The notes below the pieces were generated by a model. It was given only the letters and a program-made list of their open reading frames with translations, had not been told where the DNA came from and did not search any database. A program made the position numbers and the translations under genes. Shown in pieces: positions 6,728-14,050 of a stretch of DNA of 20,890 nucleotides. Source of the stretch: an uncultured beta proteobacterium (lineage in GTDB: Bacteria > Pseudomonadota > Gammaproteobacteria > Burkholderiales > Burkholderiaceae_C); the NCBI GenBank assembly GCA_903870955.1, contig CAIQEX010000446.1:1-20890 (forward strand), written 5' to 3'. Within the stretch, counting starts at the first letter, position 1; each line of letters starts with the position of its first letter.

Positions 6728-7609
6728 CTAGCCCAACGCGAGCGCGGCCACGCCCACGCATATGCAGGCTGCGCCACCAAGGCGCGCCAGTCGATCGCCC
6801 TCGCCCAGCAAATGACCGCCCAGAATGGCAGCAAATAGCATCGAAACCTCACGCGCAGGTGCGACATGGCTCAAGGGCGCAATTTGCAGCGCATACAGGA
6901 CCATGACGTAGGAAACCGGACTGACCGCCCCCACCAGAAGGGCATATTTCCACTGTTGTCGCCAATGTTCTTGGGTGATGACGATGTCTTTGAGGCCAGC
7001 AGGTACCATCAATAAGAGCTGCACACAACAGGCAATGTAGAACGCCAACATGGGTGACATGTGCAGTACTTTGACCGAATAGCTGTCGACCAGGGTGTAG
7101 CTGGCAATCGTTATGCCGGTCAGTAAGCCGTACTGAATGCCCTTGTAGATACGCGCACGCTGCGCATCGGACTGCAGCTTGCTCCAGATGCCGGGACCGC
7201 CCGCAATCAGGAACACGCCAAAGACCACCGCTGCGACACCCGCGAATCCGAGCACGGACAGGTGTTCCTCAAACAACCCTATTGCCACCGCGGAAGAGAT
7301 CAAGGGACCCGAACCGCGTGCCAAAGGATAGACCACCGTAAGGTCTGACTTGCGGTACCCACGCAGAAGAACCACAAAGTACAGCACGTGAATCAAGCCG
7401 CTGGCTGCCGCGCAAGCCCACTCAGAAGTACCCCAGGCACCGATTTGCTGCCAAGCCAGATAAACCCCCAAGGGAGTCCACACCAGCACCGTGAAACCCG
7501 AAATAAAAAAGGCGAATCGGACGTCTCCGTTAGCCTTCTTCGCAGCGATATTCCAGCCCGCATGAATCAGGCCAGCCAGAACGACCAAGCCCAGTGCCGC
7601 GACCGGCAT
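6728..7609 (-). CDS. EamA/DMT-family membrane transporter
   Basis: A 293-residue protein with about ten hydrophobic helices in two halves, the internal duplication of the drug/metabolite transporter superfamily. Recognisable are LIHAGWNIAAKKA in helix 1, VVYPLARGSGPLISS in the first half and LSHVAPAREVSMLFAAILG in the second, the paired EamA signatures. The substrate cannot be told from sequence; the family exports metabolites or amino acids. The ATG at 7609 gives a full first helix. Its leader comes from the repeat element at 7623-7655, and no clear Shine-Dalgarno is visible. It is transcribed in the same direction as BLUF but separated by about 130 bases of repeat, and is followed by DUF429. 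The eamA-DUF429 pair is bracketed by oppositely oriented repeat copies. Confidence 0.9.
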   Translation of the reverse strand: MPVAALGLVVLAGLIHAGWNIAAKKANGDVRFAFFISGFTVLVWTPLGVYLAWQQIGAWGTSEWACAAASGLIHVLYFVVLLRGYRKSDLTVVYPLARGSGPLISSAVAIGLFEEHLSVLGFAGVAAVVFGVFLIAGGPGIWSKLQSDAQRARIYKGIQYGLLTGITIASYTLVDSYSVKVLHMSPMLAFYIACCVQLLLMVPAGLKDIVITQEHWRQQWKYALLVGAVSPVSYVMVLYALQIAPLSHVAPAREVSMLFAAILGGHLLGEGDRLARLGGAACICVGVAALALG

Positions 7610-7622
7610 TTATGGGAGCCAG

Positions 7623-7655
7623 GCGACCCGCGCAGCGGCGGAGCGTGGGGGCAAC
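7623..7655 (-). repeat. Partial repeat copy B' (33-bp perfect direct repeat with 7704-7736)
   Basis: These 33 bases are identical to 7704-7736, 81 bases away in the same orientation, and correspond to the first third of the dispersed repeat. It lies 14 bases upstream of the eamA start. A truncated tandem copy is the simplest reading. Confidence 0.85.
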
Positions 7656-7662
7656 GTTTGGA

Positions 7663-7736
7663 CGCCGGGCCGCCCCAAGGCCAAACAGCCCCCTTGGGGG
7701 GCAGCGACCCGCGCAGCGGCGGAGCGTGGGGGCAAC
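7663..7736 (-). repeat. GC-rich dispersed intergenic repeat, copy B
   Basis: This is the same element as 5785-5856 but on the opposite strand. Read on the minus strand it begins a few bases after the BLUF stop codon and runs from GCCCCCACGCTCC to TTGGGGCGGCCCGGCG. It contains a GCCCCC/GGGGGC dyad and a CCGC/GCGG dyad at the place where copy A has CCCACA/TGTGGG. There is no open reading frame or transposase-like content. Confidence 0.85.
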
Positions 7737-7740
7737 AACT

Positions 7741-8163
7741 TCAGGCTCGCCCGATGATGGACGCGGTGGCCATCAGTTCTTCGAGCAAGGCCAGGGAGAC
7801 CTTGCCGGACACCGAATAGGGGTCGAGTTCGGCCTTTTCAGCGTACTTCAGCAGAATGCTGGTGTTGACCTTGGACATATTGACCTGACCCATGGTCCAG
7901 CCGCCAAAACGGCGCTCAGAGATTTCTTCGTAGTGCAACAGCACCACATCTTTGTGACGCGTGTCTTTCTGGATGTGGCCGTACAAATCGCTCACGGCGT
8001 TGCGGCCTCCTTCGATGGCCTGCAAGAATATTCCGCCACCATAGCAAAGGATGCCGGTAATTCCACTGATGGGATTGAAGTGGCGGCACTCACCCAGAAT
8101 TTCATCAACCGCTGCACACGAAGGATCTATAGCGCGACTGGCATACAACAAACGAACCAACAT
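7741..8163 (-). CDS. BLUF-domain blue-light photoreceptor (short type)
   Basis: A 140-residue protein made almost entirely of one BLUF domain, which binds FAD and senses blue light. The N-terminus LVRLLYAS carries the photoactive tyrosine (Tyr7), RHFNPISGITGILCY the flavin-contacting Asn30, and FLQAIEGG the switching glutamine (Gln48); Trp89 in RRFGGWTMG is also present, so the photocycle residues are complete. Residues 95-140 form a C-terminal helical cap with no output enzyme, as in stand-alone BLUF proteins that act through a partner. The ATG at 8163 is three bases after the folE stop, with AAAGGG upstream inside the folE end, so it is almost certainly translated from the folE transcript. 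A repeat element follows it. Its partner is unknown. Confidence 0.95.
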   Translation of the reverse strand: MLVRLLYASRAIDPSCAAVDEILGECRHFNPISGITGILCYGGGIFLQAIEGGRNAVSDLYGHIQKDTRHKDVVLLHYEEISERRFGGWTMGQVNMSKVNTSILLKYAEKAELDPYSVSGKVSLALLEELMATASIIGRA

Positions 8164-8166
8164 GAC

Positions 8167-8892
8167 TTACCCTTTCCGGGGAATCAGGGACAAAAACTCA
8201 CGGCGCAAATTGGCATCCTTTAAAAATGCACCCCGCATGACCGAGTTAATCATTTTGCTGTTCATGTCTTTCACACCACGCCAGGACATGCAATAGTGGC
8301 TCGCCTCCATCACGATGGCCAAGCCGTCGGGTTGCGTCTTCTCCTGGATCAAGTCAGCAAGTTGCACCACCGCCTCTTCTTGAATCTGGGGACGCCCCAT
8401 GATCCACTCCGCCAGACGCGCGTACTTGGACAGGCCAATCACGTTGGTGTGCTCGTTGGGCAAGACACCGATCCATATTTGTCCAATCACCGGACAGAAG
8501 TGGTGACTGCAGGCGCTCCGTACCGTAATCGGGCCAACGATCATCAACTCATTCAAATGCTCGGCGTTCGGAAACTCGGTGATGGTTGGTGCGGGCACAT
8601 AGCGGCCCTTGAAAACCTCTTGGAGATACATCTTGGCAACACGACGCGCGGTGTTGTCGGTGTTGTGGTCATTGACGGTATCAATCACCAGACTACTGAG
8701 AACACCCTTCATTTTTTCTTCGACTTCGTCCAGCAACAACTCCAATTCGCCGGGCTGAATAAACTGCGCGATGTTGTCGTTGGCGTTGAAGCGCTTGCGC
8801 GATGCCTGTATACGCTCGCGGATTTTGACTGAAACCGGAGTCCCTTCGTCGGCATCGATTGGGTTCATGCTGCTCTGCATTTTCATTAACAT
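8167..8892 (-). CDS. folE: GTP cyclohydrolase I
   Basis: An enzyme of about 241 residues converting GTP to 7,8-dihydroneopterin triphosphate, the first step of folate (and biopterin) synthesis. The active site is well preserved: RSACSHHFCPVIGQIWIG (126-143) with zinc ligands Cys128 and the adjacent histidines, and HYCMSWRGVKD (199-209) with Cys201 as the other zinc ligand. The residues ITVRSACSHHF and the downstream GLSKYARL helix bind GTP. The start is uncertain: ATGs lie at 8892, 8886 and 8868 and none has a strong Shine-Dalgarno; 8892 gives the fullest N-terminus. It begins 78 bases after clsB ends, and the BLUF gene follows three bases after its stop. nudB, acting on its product, is three genes upstream on the same strand. 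Confidence 0.96.
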   Translation of the reverse strand: MLMKMQSSMNPIDADEGTPVSVKIRERIQASRKRFNANDNIAQFIQPGELELLLDEVEEKMKGVLSSLVIDTVNDHNTDNTARRVAKMYLQEVFKGRYVPAPTITEFPNAEHLNELMIVGPITVRSACSHHFCPVIGQIWIGVLPNEHTNVIGLSKYARLAEWIMGRPQIQEEAVVQLADLIQEKTQPDGLAIVMEASHYCMSWRGVKDMNSKMINSVMRGAFLKDANLRREFLSLIPRKG

Positions 8893-8970
8893 GGAATGAT
8901 GGTAACAGTCTTTAAAAAACAGGGTTATTGGATGGAGAAGCGCTTAAACACTGACTAATACGTCACCTAT

Positions 8971-10185
8971 TCAATAGTCATTGCCACTCAAAAACAAGGT
9001 TATCCGCATCAAGGAATAGGCTAACCGATCCTTTAGTCGTTGCCACGCGGGACGATCGGCGAACTGCGCTTTTTCCAGACGCGTGCTATCTTGCCGGATC
9101 GCCCTGTTCAAGGGCTCCAGCAAGGACGTCGCAAAGCTGCTGTCCTCCACAACCACGTTGGCCTCGCGCGCCAGCAGCAGGCTCAAGGGATCCAAATTGG
9201 ACGAGCCCACGGTAGCCCATTTGCCATCGACCACCGCGACCTTGGCATGCATAAAGCCGACCTGGTATTCGTATATTTCCACACCCGCATCCATCAACGC
9301 ACCGTAAAAAGGTTTGGCTGCGTGGTACTGCATAAAAAACTCGTAACGTCCCTGCAGCAACAAGCGCACGCGCACCCCACGCTGCACCGCATGGATGAGG
9401 GCGCGACGCAGTTTGATACCCGGCAAAAAATAGGCATTGGCGATCACCACCTCGACCCTGGCGTGCGCGATGGCCTGCCGATACGCGCGCTCGATTTGTC
9501 TGCGATTGCGCAGGTTGTCACGTAGCAGCAGGGCGGCACGGATGCCAACCGGTCCCATGCCGTCTTCTGAAGCTTGCGCGGGAGGTACTGGCATGGGCGC
9601 TGCCAACAACTGTTCCAACGAGCGACGCGCTTCCTGAAATTGGCCTTGTTCGAGTTGCCGTGTGGTTTGCATTCTGTGCCAGAACTGTTCCATGGCATTC
9701 TGCGCATGGGCCACCAAGGGTCCACGCACGGACACGGCGAAGTCAAAACGCGGCGTGGATTGCACACCTTGGTTGAGCTCAATAAAGTCATCCAGAATAT
9801 TGATGCCACCACAAAACGCCAGTTCCCGATCGACAACACAGAGTTTTCGATGCAGACGGCGCCAACGTCCAGGAAGCAGCAAACCAAAAGAACCCAGGGG
9901 CAAAAACTGCTGCCATTGCACACCGCTGCGCTGAAGCCTCCGAATCCACTGCTCCGGCATTTGCGGTGTGCCAATGCCATCGACCACCAGATAGACCGCC
10001 ACGCCACGCAAAGCGGCACGCTCCAACGCGGCGAGGACCGATTCACCCACCGCATCCTCATGGAAAATGTAGGTTTCCAGCCGCACCTCCTGGCGCGCGC
10101 CATCCAATGCCGTGATCAGGGCCGGGAAAAAAGCTTGACCCGTGCAGAGCAATTGCACGCGGTGTCCTGAGCGCAACGTGGGCAT
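8971..10185 (-). CDS. clsB: Cardiolipin synthase B, phospholipase D superfamily
   Basis: A 404-residue protein with two HKD phosphodiesterase motifs: HRKLCVVD (His112, Lys114, Asp119) followed by GGINI, and HAKVAVVD (His313, Lys315, Asp320) followed by GSSNLDP. It lacks the N-terminal membrane helices of ClsA, which points to the ClsB/YbhO type, making cardiolipin from phosphatidylglycerol and related lipids at the inner membrane. The ATG at 10185 starts one base after the upstream EEP stop; an in-frame TTG at 10218 would only add a translation of the EEP tail. The EEP-clsB order is the same as ybhP-ybhO in E. coli, which supports the call. A 78-base gap separates it from folE, without a convincing terminator. 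Confidence 0.93.
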   Translation of the reverse strand: MPTLRSGHRVQLLCTGQAFFPALITALDGARQEVRLETYIFHEDAVGESVLAALERAALRGVAVYLVVDGIGTPQMPEQWIRRLQRSGVQWQQFLPLGSFGLLLPGRWRRLHRKLCVVDRELAFCGGINILDDFIELNQGVQSTPRFDFAVSVRGPLVAHAQNAMEQFWHRMQTTRQLEQGQFQEARRSLEQLLAAPMPVPPAQASEDGMGPVGIRAALLLRDNLRNRRQIERAYRQAIAHARVEVVIANAYFLPGIKLRRALIHAVQRGVRVRLLLQGRYEFFMQYHAAKPFYGALMDAGVEIYEYQVGFMHAKVAVVDGKWATVGSSNLDPLSLLLAREANVVVEDSSFATSLLEPLNRAIRQDSTRLEKAQFADRPAWQRLKDRLAYSLMRITLFLSGNDY

Positions 10186-10186
10186 T

Positions 10187-10930
10187 TCAACGCGTCCGTG
10201 GCGTGAGTTCAAATTCAATCACTAAAGGCAAATGGTCCGACATACGCCACCATGCGCGTCCACGTGGCACCCAGTGGCTCAACTCACGCATGCCACGCGC
10301 GTACACGTGATCGAACTGAACCAAGGGCAGGCGCGATGGAAAGGTCGGCGTGCGTTCCGACGTGCTGGTGTACAAGCCCACCTGCGCCAGTGGCTTGGAC
10401 AGAAGTGTCCCCCAGTCATTGAAATCACCCGCCACAAGCAGCGGTTCGTTGGCTGGGATTTCGCGCGCAATAAATTTTGCCAACTGCGCCATCTGGCGTA
10501 CTCGGCTGGCACGAATCAACCCCAAATGCACCACCACAACGTGCACGGCTATTCCGCGCACAACGACTTCTGAATGCAGTAATCCGCGTTGCTCGAAGCG
10601 GTGGTCCGACATGTCCTCGTGTTGATGGGAGCGAACCGGCCAACGTGACAACATGGCGTTTCCGTGTTCGCCATGGCGCGTCACGGCATTGGTACGGTAG
10701 ACGACGTGATAACCCTCTGGCGCCAGGTATTCGGCCTGCGGCTGCTCTGGCCAGTGGTGGAAGAAAGCAGCCTCGCCGCGGTTCATTTTGCGTACTTCCT
10801 GCAGGCAAACAATGTCGGCATCAAATTGCGCAACGGCTTGCGCGAGGTTGTGGATTTCCAAGCGCCGGTTCGGACCCAGACCCTGCACGCCCTTGTGGAT
10901 GTTGTAGGTCGCAACCCGTATACGCGTCAT
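10187..10930 (-). CDS. Endonuclease/exonuclease/phosphatase (EEP) family protein, YbhP-like
   Basis: A 247-residue metal-dependent phosphodiesterase of the EEP fold. Family residues are visible in order: ATYNIHKG (Asn10), LQEV (Glu45), the VVHLGL histidine (His135), AGDFND (Asp169, Asn171) and the C-terminal SDHLPL (Asp232, His233). The set indicates an intact catalytic site; the substrate (nucleic acid, sphingolipid-like or phosphoinositide-like) cannot be told. The start ATG at 10930 overlaps the nudB stop in ATGA and has GAGG nearby; in-frame residues further upstream are antisense-like translation of nudB and are not included. It is almost certainly translated with nudB and clsB. E. coli ybhP, next to clsB, is the counterpart, so a role in envelope lipid metabolism is a reasonable guess. 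Confidence 0.9.
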   Translation of the reverse strand: MTRIRVATYNIHKGVQGLGPNRRLEIHNLAQAVAQFDADIVCLQEVRKMNRGEAAFFHHWPEQPQAEYLAPEGYHVVYRTNAVTRHGEHGNAMLSRWPVRSHQHEDMSDHRFEQRGLLHSEVVVRGIAVHVVVVHLGLIRASRVRQMAQLAKFIAREIPANEPLLVAGDFNDWGTLLSKPLAQVGLYTSTSERTPTFPSRLPLVQFDHVYARGMRELSHWVPRGRAWWRMSDHLPLVIEFELTPRTR

Positions 10931-11421
10931 TCCAAGCCTCTTTGGGTGACGCTGGAAGCGAAGCCCGGCAACAGCAAAATGGCCTCCGCATTCGAGGGTG
11001 AAAAGCATTTTCTGGCCGCCAATATATGGGGCAACCACTGGTAGGCCGTGTGTTCGCGCGGGCTCAGCGTGACGTCGGTGCCAGCTGGCACCTGCAGACC
11101 AAACACGCGCTCGGTGTTCAGCACGGTTCCGGGTGCATAGCGGTGCAGCCAGCGGGGGTAGATGTCGTAGATGTTTTCCAGATTCCAGTCCTGCAATCCC
11201 GAATACAAAGGTGACCCCTCGGCGCAGTCTATGCCCGTCTCTTCCCAGACTTCACGAATGGCTGTGGCTTCATAGCTGTCATTCAATGCGTCCTTGCTGC
11301 CGGTGACCGACTGCCAGAACTCCGTGTCCTGGGTGTCGGCGCGGCGAATCAGCAATACGTCCAGTTCGGGGGTGTAAATCACCACCAGAACGGATTGGGC
11401 GATTTTGTAATTTTTGGTCAT
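10927..11421 (-). CDS. nudB: Dihydroneopterin triphosphate diphosphatase (Nudix)
   Basis: A 164-residue Nudix hydrolase. The N-terminus NYKIAQSVLVVIYTPELDVL and the TGSKD...REVWEETGI box (Gly41 to Gly63) match proteobacterial NudB, which removes pyrophosphate from the FolE product to commit it to folate. The Nudix box carries one more residue between the glycine and REVWEE than the textbook spacing and an aspartate at the first acidic position; I recall a similar spacing in betaproteobacterial NudB. The ATG at 11419-11421 touches the T-run of the aspS terminator, so there is no ordinary Shine-Dalgarno. Its stop overlaps the EEP start. nudB near aspS is conserved in many proteobacteria. Confidence 0.92.
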   Translation of the reverse strand: MTKNYKIAQSVLVVIYTPELDVLLIRRADTQDTEFWQSVTGSKDALNDSYEATAIREVWEETGIDCAEGSPLYSGLQDWNLENIYDIYPRWLHRYAPGTVLNTERVFGLQVPAGTDVTLSPREHTAYQWLPHILAARKCFSPSNAEAILLLPGFASSVTQRGLE

Positions 11422-11449
11422 AAAAAAGGGCGCTCAAGAAGCGCCCTTT
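11422..11449 (-). terminator. Rho-independent terminator after aspS, abutting the nudB start
   Basis: A perfect 10-bp stem (11425-11434 with 11440-11449, loop CAAGA on the plus strand) contains GGGCGC/GCGCCC and is followed on the minus strand by six T residues that run directly into the nudB ATG. It lies 28 bases after the aspS stop. Shape and strength are those of a classical terminator. Confidence 0.85.
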
Positions 11450-11477
11450 CATTGTGCACCACGCACGGAAAGTGGTT

Positions 11478-13319
11478 TTACGCCGGCTTGTTCACCAGCT
11501 CTGCATTGCGCAAACGAATATGCAGTTCACGCAGTTGCTTCTCGTCCACCAGACTTGGCGCTTGGGTCAGCAGACACTGGGCGCGCTGGGTCTTGGGGAA
11601 GGCGATGACATCGCGAATCGACTCGGCGCCGGTCATCATGGTGACGATGCGATCCAGACCAAAGGCCAAGCCACCGTGCGGAGGTGCACCGTACTGCAAG
11701 GCATCCAGCAGGAAACCAAACTTGATCTGCGCTTCTTCGGGGGTGATCTTCAGTGCGTCGAACACCTTCTGCTGCACATCCGCTCGGTGGATACGAACCG
11801 AACCACCGCCCATCTCCCAGCCGTTCAAAACCATGTCGTAGCCTTGCGAGATGCATTTCTCGGGGGCGGTGACCATCCAGTCTTCGTGGCCTTCCTTGGG
11901 CGCGGTGAACGGATGGTGCACGGCGGTGTAGCGGGCGTTGTCCTCGTCGTATTCGAACATCGGAAAGTCCACCACCCACATCGGACGCCAGGCCGCTGTG
12001 AACAGGCCATTCTTCTTGCCGAACTCGCTGTGGCCAATCTTGATACGCAGGGCACCAATGGCATCGTTGACAATTTTTTCCTTGTCTGCGCCAAAGAAAA
12101 TCAGGTCGCCGTCCTGCGCGCCGCTGCGTGCCAGCACTTCGGCCAACGCCTTGTCGTGCAGGTTCTTGACGATGGGACTTTGCAGGCCCGGCCAGCGTGC
12201 GGGGCCCTCAGGATCCGGGCCCTTGGTGGCGTCGTTGACACGAATGTAGGCCAGACCCTTGGCACCGTAAATTTTGACAAACTCGGTGTAAGCGTCGATT
12301 TCGCCACGGCTGATGCCGCCACCTTCCTTGGAGCCACCGGATACGCGCAGGGCGACCACGCGACCGCCCTTCATGTTGGCAGCACCGGAGAAGACCTTGA
12401 AATCCACATCCGCCATCACGTCGGTCAACTCTGTGAACTCCAGATTGACGCGCAGATCCGGCTTGTCGGAACCATACAGGCGCATGGCGTCCTGATAGGT
12501 CATCACCGGGAACTCGCCGAGATCCACACCAATGGTGTTCTTGAACACCGTGGTGATCATGCCCTGGAACATTTCGCGAATGTCTTCTTCGCTCAGGAAG
12601 GAAGTCTCAATATCGATCTGCGTGAATTCTGGCTGACGATCAGCACGCAGGTCTTCGTCGCGGAAGCACTTGGTGATCTGGTAGTAGCGGTCAAAGCCAG
12701 CCACCATCAACAGTTGTTTAAACAGCTGAGGGCTTTGCGGCAGGGCAAAGAAGTGGCCATCATGCACACGGCTGGGCACCAGGTAATCGCGCGCGCCTTC
12801 GGGCGTGCTCTTGGTCAGCATCGGTGTCTCGATATCCACGAACCCATTGGCATCCAGGAACTTGCGCACTTCCATGGCCACGCGGTAGCGCAGCATCAGG
12901 TTGTTTTGCATATAGGGGCGGCGCAGGTCCAGCACGCGGTGCGTCAGGCGGGTGGTTTCCGACAAGTTGTCGTCATCCAACTGGAATGGAGGCGTAACCG
13001 AGGGATTCAGTACCTTGAATTCATGGCACAACACTTCAATCTTGCCGCTCTTGAGATTGTCATTGGCGGTGCCTTCGGGGCGCGCACGTACCAGTCCCTT
13101 GATCTGCACGCAGAACTCGTTGCGCACATCTTCGGCTACCTTGAACATATCCGCGCGGTCCGGGTCGCAGACCACCTGTACATAGCCTTCGCGGTCGCGC
13201 AGGTCAACAAAAATCACGCCGCCATGGTCGCGGCGGCGGTTTACCCAGCCGCACAGGGTAACGGTTTGCCCCAACAGGGCTTCGGTCACAAGACCGCAAT
13301 AGTGGGTACGCATGGCCAT
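11478..13319 (-). CDS. aspS: Aspartyl-tRNA synthetase (probably non-discriminating)
   Basis: A 613-residue class II synthetase of the bacterial AspRS type. An N-terminal OB-fold anticodon domain (1-110: [19 protein letters not shown]) precedes the catalytic core, with motif 2 [18 protein letters not shown] (219-236), the bacterial GAD insertion in the middle, and motif 3 [10 protein letters not shown] (549-558). His32 in RRRDH and Gly83 in RARPEG match the residues described for non-discriminating AspRS of Pseudomonas (E. coli has Leu and Lys), suggesting it also makes Asp-tRNA(Asn) for GatCAB. The ATG at 13319 has AGAAAG upstream; the ATG at 13313 is the alternative. A strong terminator follows the gene. 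DUF502 and fmdB precede it on the same strand. Confidence 0.98.
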   Translation of the reverse strand: MAMRTHYCGLVTEALLGQTVTLCGWVNRRRDHGGVIFVDLRDREGYVQVVCDPDRADMFKVAEDVRNEFCVQIKGLVRARPEGTANDNLKSGKIEVLCHEFKVLNPSVTPPFQLDDDNLSETTRLTHRVLDLRRPYMQNNLMLRYRVAMEVRKFLDANGFVDIETPMLTKSTPEGARDYLVPSRVHDGHFFALPQSPQLFKQLLMVAGFDRYYQITKCFRDEDLRADRQPEFTQIDIETSFLSEEDIREMFQGMITTVFKNTIGVDLGEFPVMTYQDAMRLYGSDKPDLRVNLEFTELTDVMADVDFKVFSGAANMKGGRVVALRVSGGSKEGGGISRGEIDAYTEFVKIYGAKGLAYIRVNDATKGPDPEGPARWPGLQSPIVKNLHDKALAEVLARSGAQDGDLIFFGADKEKIVNDAIGALRIKIGHSEFGKKNGLFTAAWRPMWVVDFPMFEYDEDNARYTAVHHPFTAPKEGHEDWMVTAPEKCISQGYDMVLNGWEMGGGSVRIHRADVQQKVFDALKITPEEAQIKFGFLLDALQYGAPPHGGLAFGLDRIVTMMTGAESIRDVIAFPKTQRAQCLLTQAPSLVDEKQLRELHIRLRNAELVNKPA

Positions 13320-13334
13320 CGTTTACTTTCTAAA

Positions 13335-13353
13335 CACTGCATAGGTGGCAGTG
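13335..13353 (-). promoter_or_regulatory. Small hairpin in the aspS leader
   Basis: CACTGC and GCAGTG form a perfect 6-bp inverted repeat with a 7-base loop, 15 bases upstream of the aspS start and 28 bases after the DUF502 stop. Read on the minus strand it is followed only by TTTAG, so a weak terminator or leader structure is possible. There is no support beyond the dyad itself. Confidence 0.3.
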
Positions 13354-13381
13354 GGTTTGATAAAGGGTTAGTTGGGAAAAA

Positions 13382-14026
13382 TCAGGGTTTTTTCAGAGGC
13401 AGCGCATGCTCGGAGGGCACCACAGAGCCCATCGAAATCACGTAGGTCAGTGCTTCATCCACACTCATATCCAACTCAATCACTTCCGAGCGCGGCAGCA
13501 TCAGAAAAAAGCCACTGGTCGGGTTCGGCGTGGTGGGCACATACACACTTACCAAGTCAGCCCCAAGATGCTTTTGAACCTCGCCACCCGGAGTACCGGT
13601 CTGAAAAGCAATAGTCCAGCTGCCGGCACGGGGATACTGCACCAGCATGGCGGTGCGAAAAGCATTGCCATTGCTGGAAAACAGCGTGTCAGATACTTTC
13701 TTGACACTGTTGTAGATGGTTTTGACGATCGGAATGTTGGTAAACAGGGTGTCCCACTGCCTGAGCCACCAGCGTCCAGCCACGTTGGCCACCAGTGCCC
13801 CGGTTAGCAACAAAGCGGCAGCCACCAGCAACACACCCAATCCCGGAATGTGGTGCAGGCGCTCGATCAACGGCTCAAGGTTGGTCGGTGTGACGGCGGA
13901 CACCATCGAAAGCAAACCAAAGAAAACCGAGTCCAGCGTACCCACCAGCCACATCAACACCCACAGGGTGATGGCCAGTGGCAGCCAGACCATCAGTCCG
14001 GCGAGCAAGTATTTTTTAAAGGACAC
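13382..14026 (-). CDS. DUF502 family membrane protein
   Basis: A 214-residue protein with two hydrophobic helices near the N-terminus (about 7-40 and 60-84) and a soluble C-terminal part, the layout of the DUF502 family. Recognisable stretches are GLMVWLPLAITLWVL, the IPIVKTIYNSVKKVSDTL segment, FQTGTPGG and VYVPTTPNPTSGFFLMLPR. Bacterial DUF502 proteins have no firmly assigned function that I can cite; plant relatives are the LIKE COV membrane proteins. The start is GTG at 14026, preceded by GGAG at good spacing. It sits 24 bases after the fmdB-like gene and 62 bases before aspS, on the same strand, an arrangement conserved in related Burkholderiales. Confidence 0.88.
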   Translation of the reverse strand: MSFKKYLLAGLMVWLPLAITLWVLMWLVGTLDSVFFGLLSMVSAVTPTNLEPLIERLHHIPGLGVLLVAAALLLTGALVANVAGRWWLRQWDTLFTNIPIVKTIYNSVKKVSDTLFSSNGNAFRTAMLVQYPRAGSWTIAFQTGTPGGEVQKHLGADLVSVYVPTTPNPTSGFFLMLPRSEVIELDMSVDEALTYVISMGSVVPSEHALPLKKP

Positions 14027-14050
14027 AGTCGCTCCAATGCATTTGTAGGG

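Noticed and set aside
6706..6867. Extended start for the DUF429 gene at 6867
   Set aside because: The extra 54 residues overlap eamA in another frame and are rich in Trp and Arg without family likeness.
5785..7736. Repeat-bracketed segment as an insertion sequence or composite transposon
   Set aside because: No transposase gene, no target-site duplication seen, and the repeats look like dispersed intergenic elements rather than IS ends.
7623..7736. Direct repeats as the start of a CRISPR array
   Set aside because: Only two units, the spacing is filled by the rest of the same repeat element, and no cas genes are present.
10186..10218. Extended clsB start at TTG 10218
   Set aside because: The added residues are a frame-shifted reading of the EEP gene end; the ATG at 10185 directly follows the EEP stop.
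11454..13445. 663-codon open frame on the plus strand opposite aspS
   Set aside because: It is the mirror of a clearly recognised aspS gene; the translation is rich in His and Gln and resembles no family. Long antisense frames are expected at this GC and codon usage.
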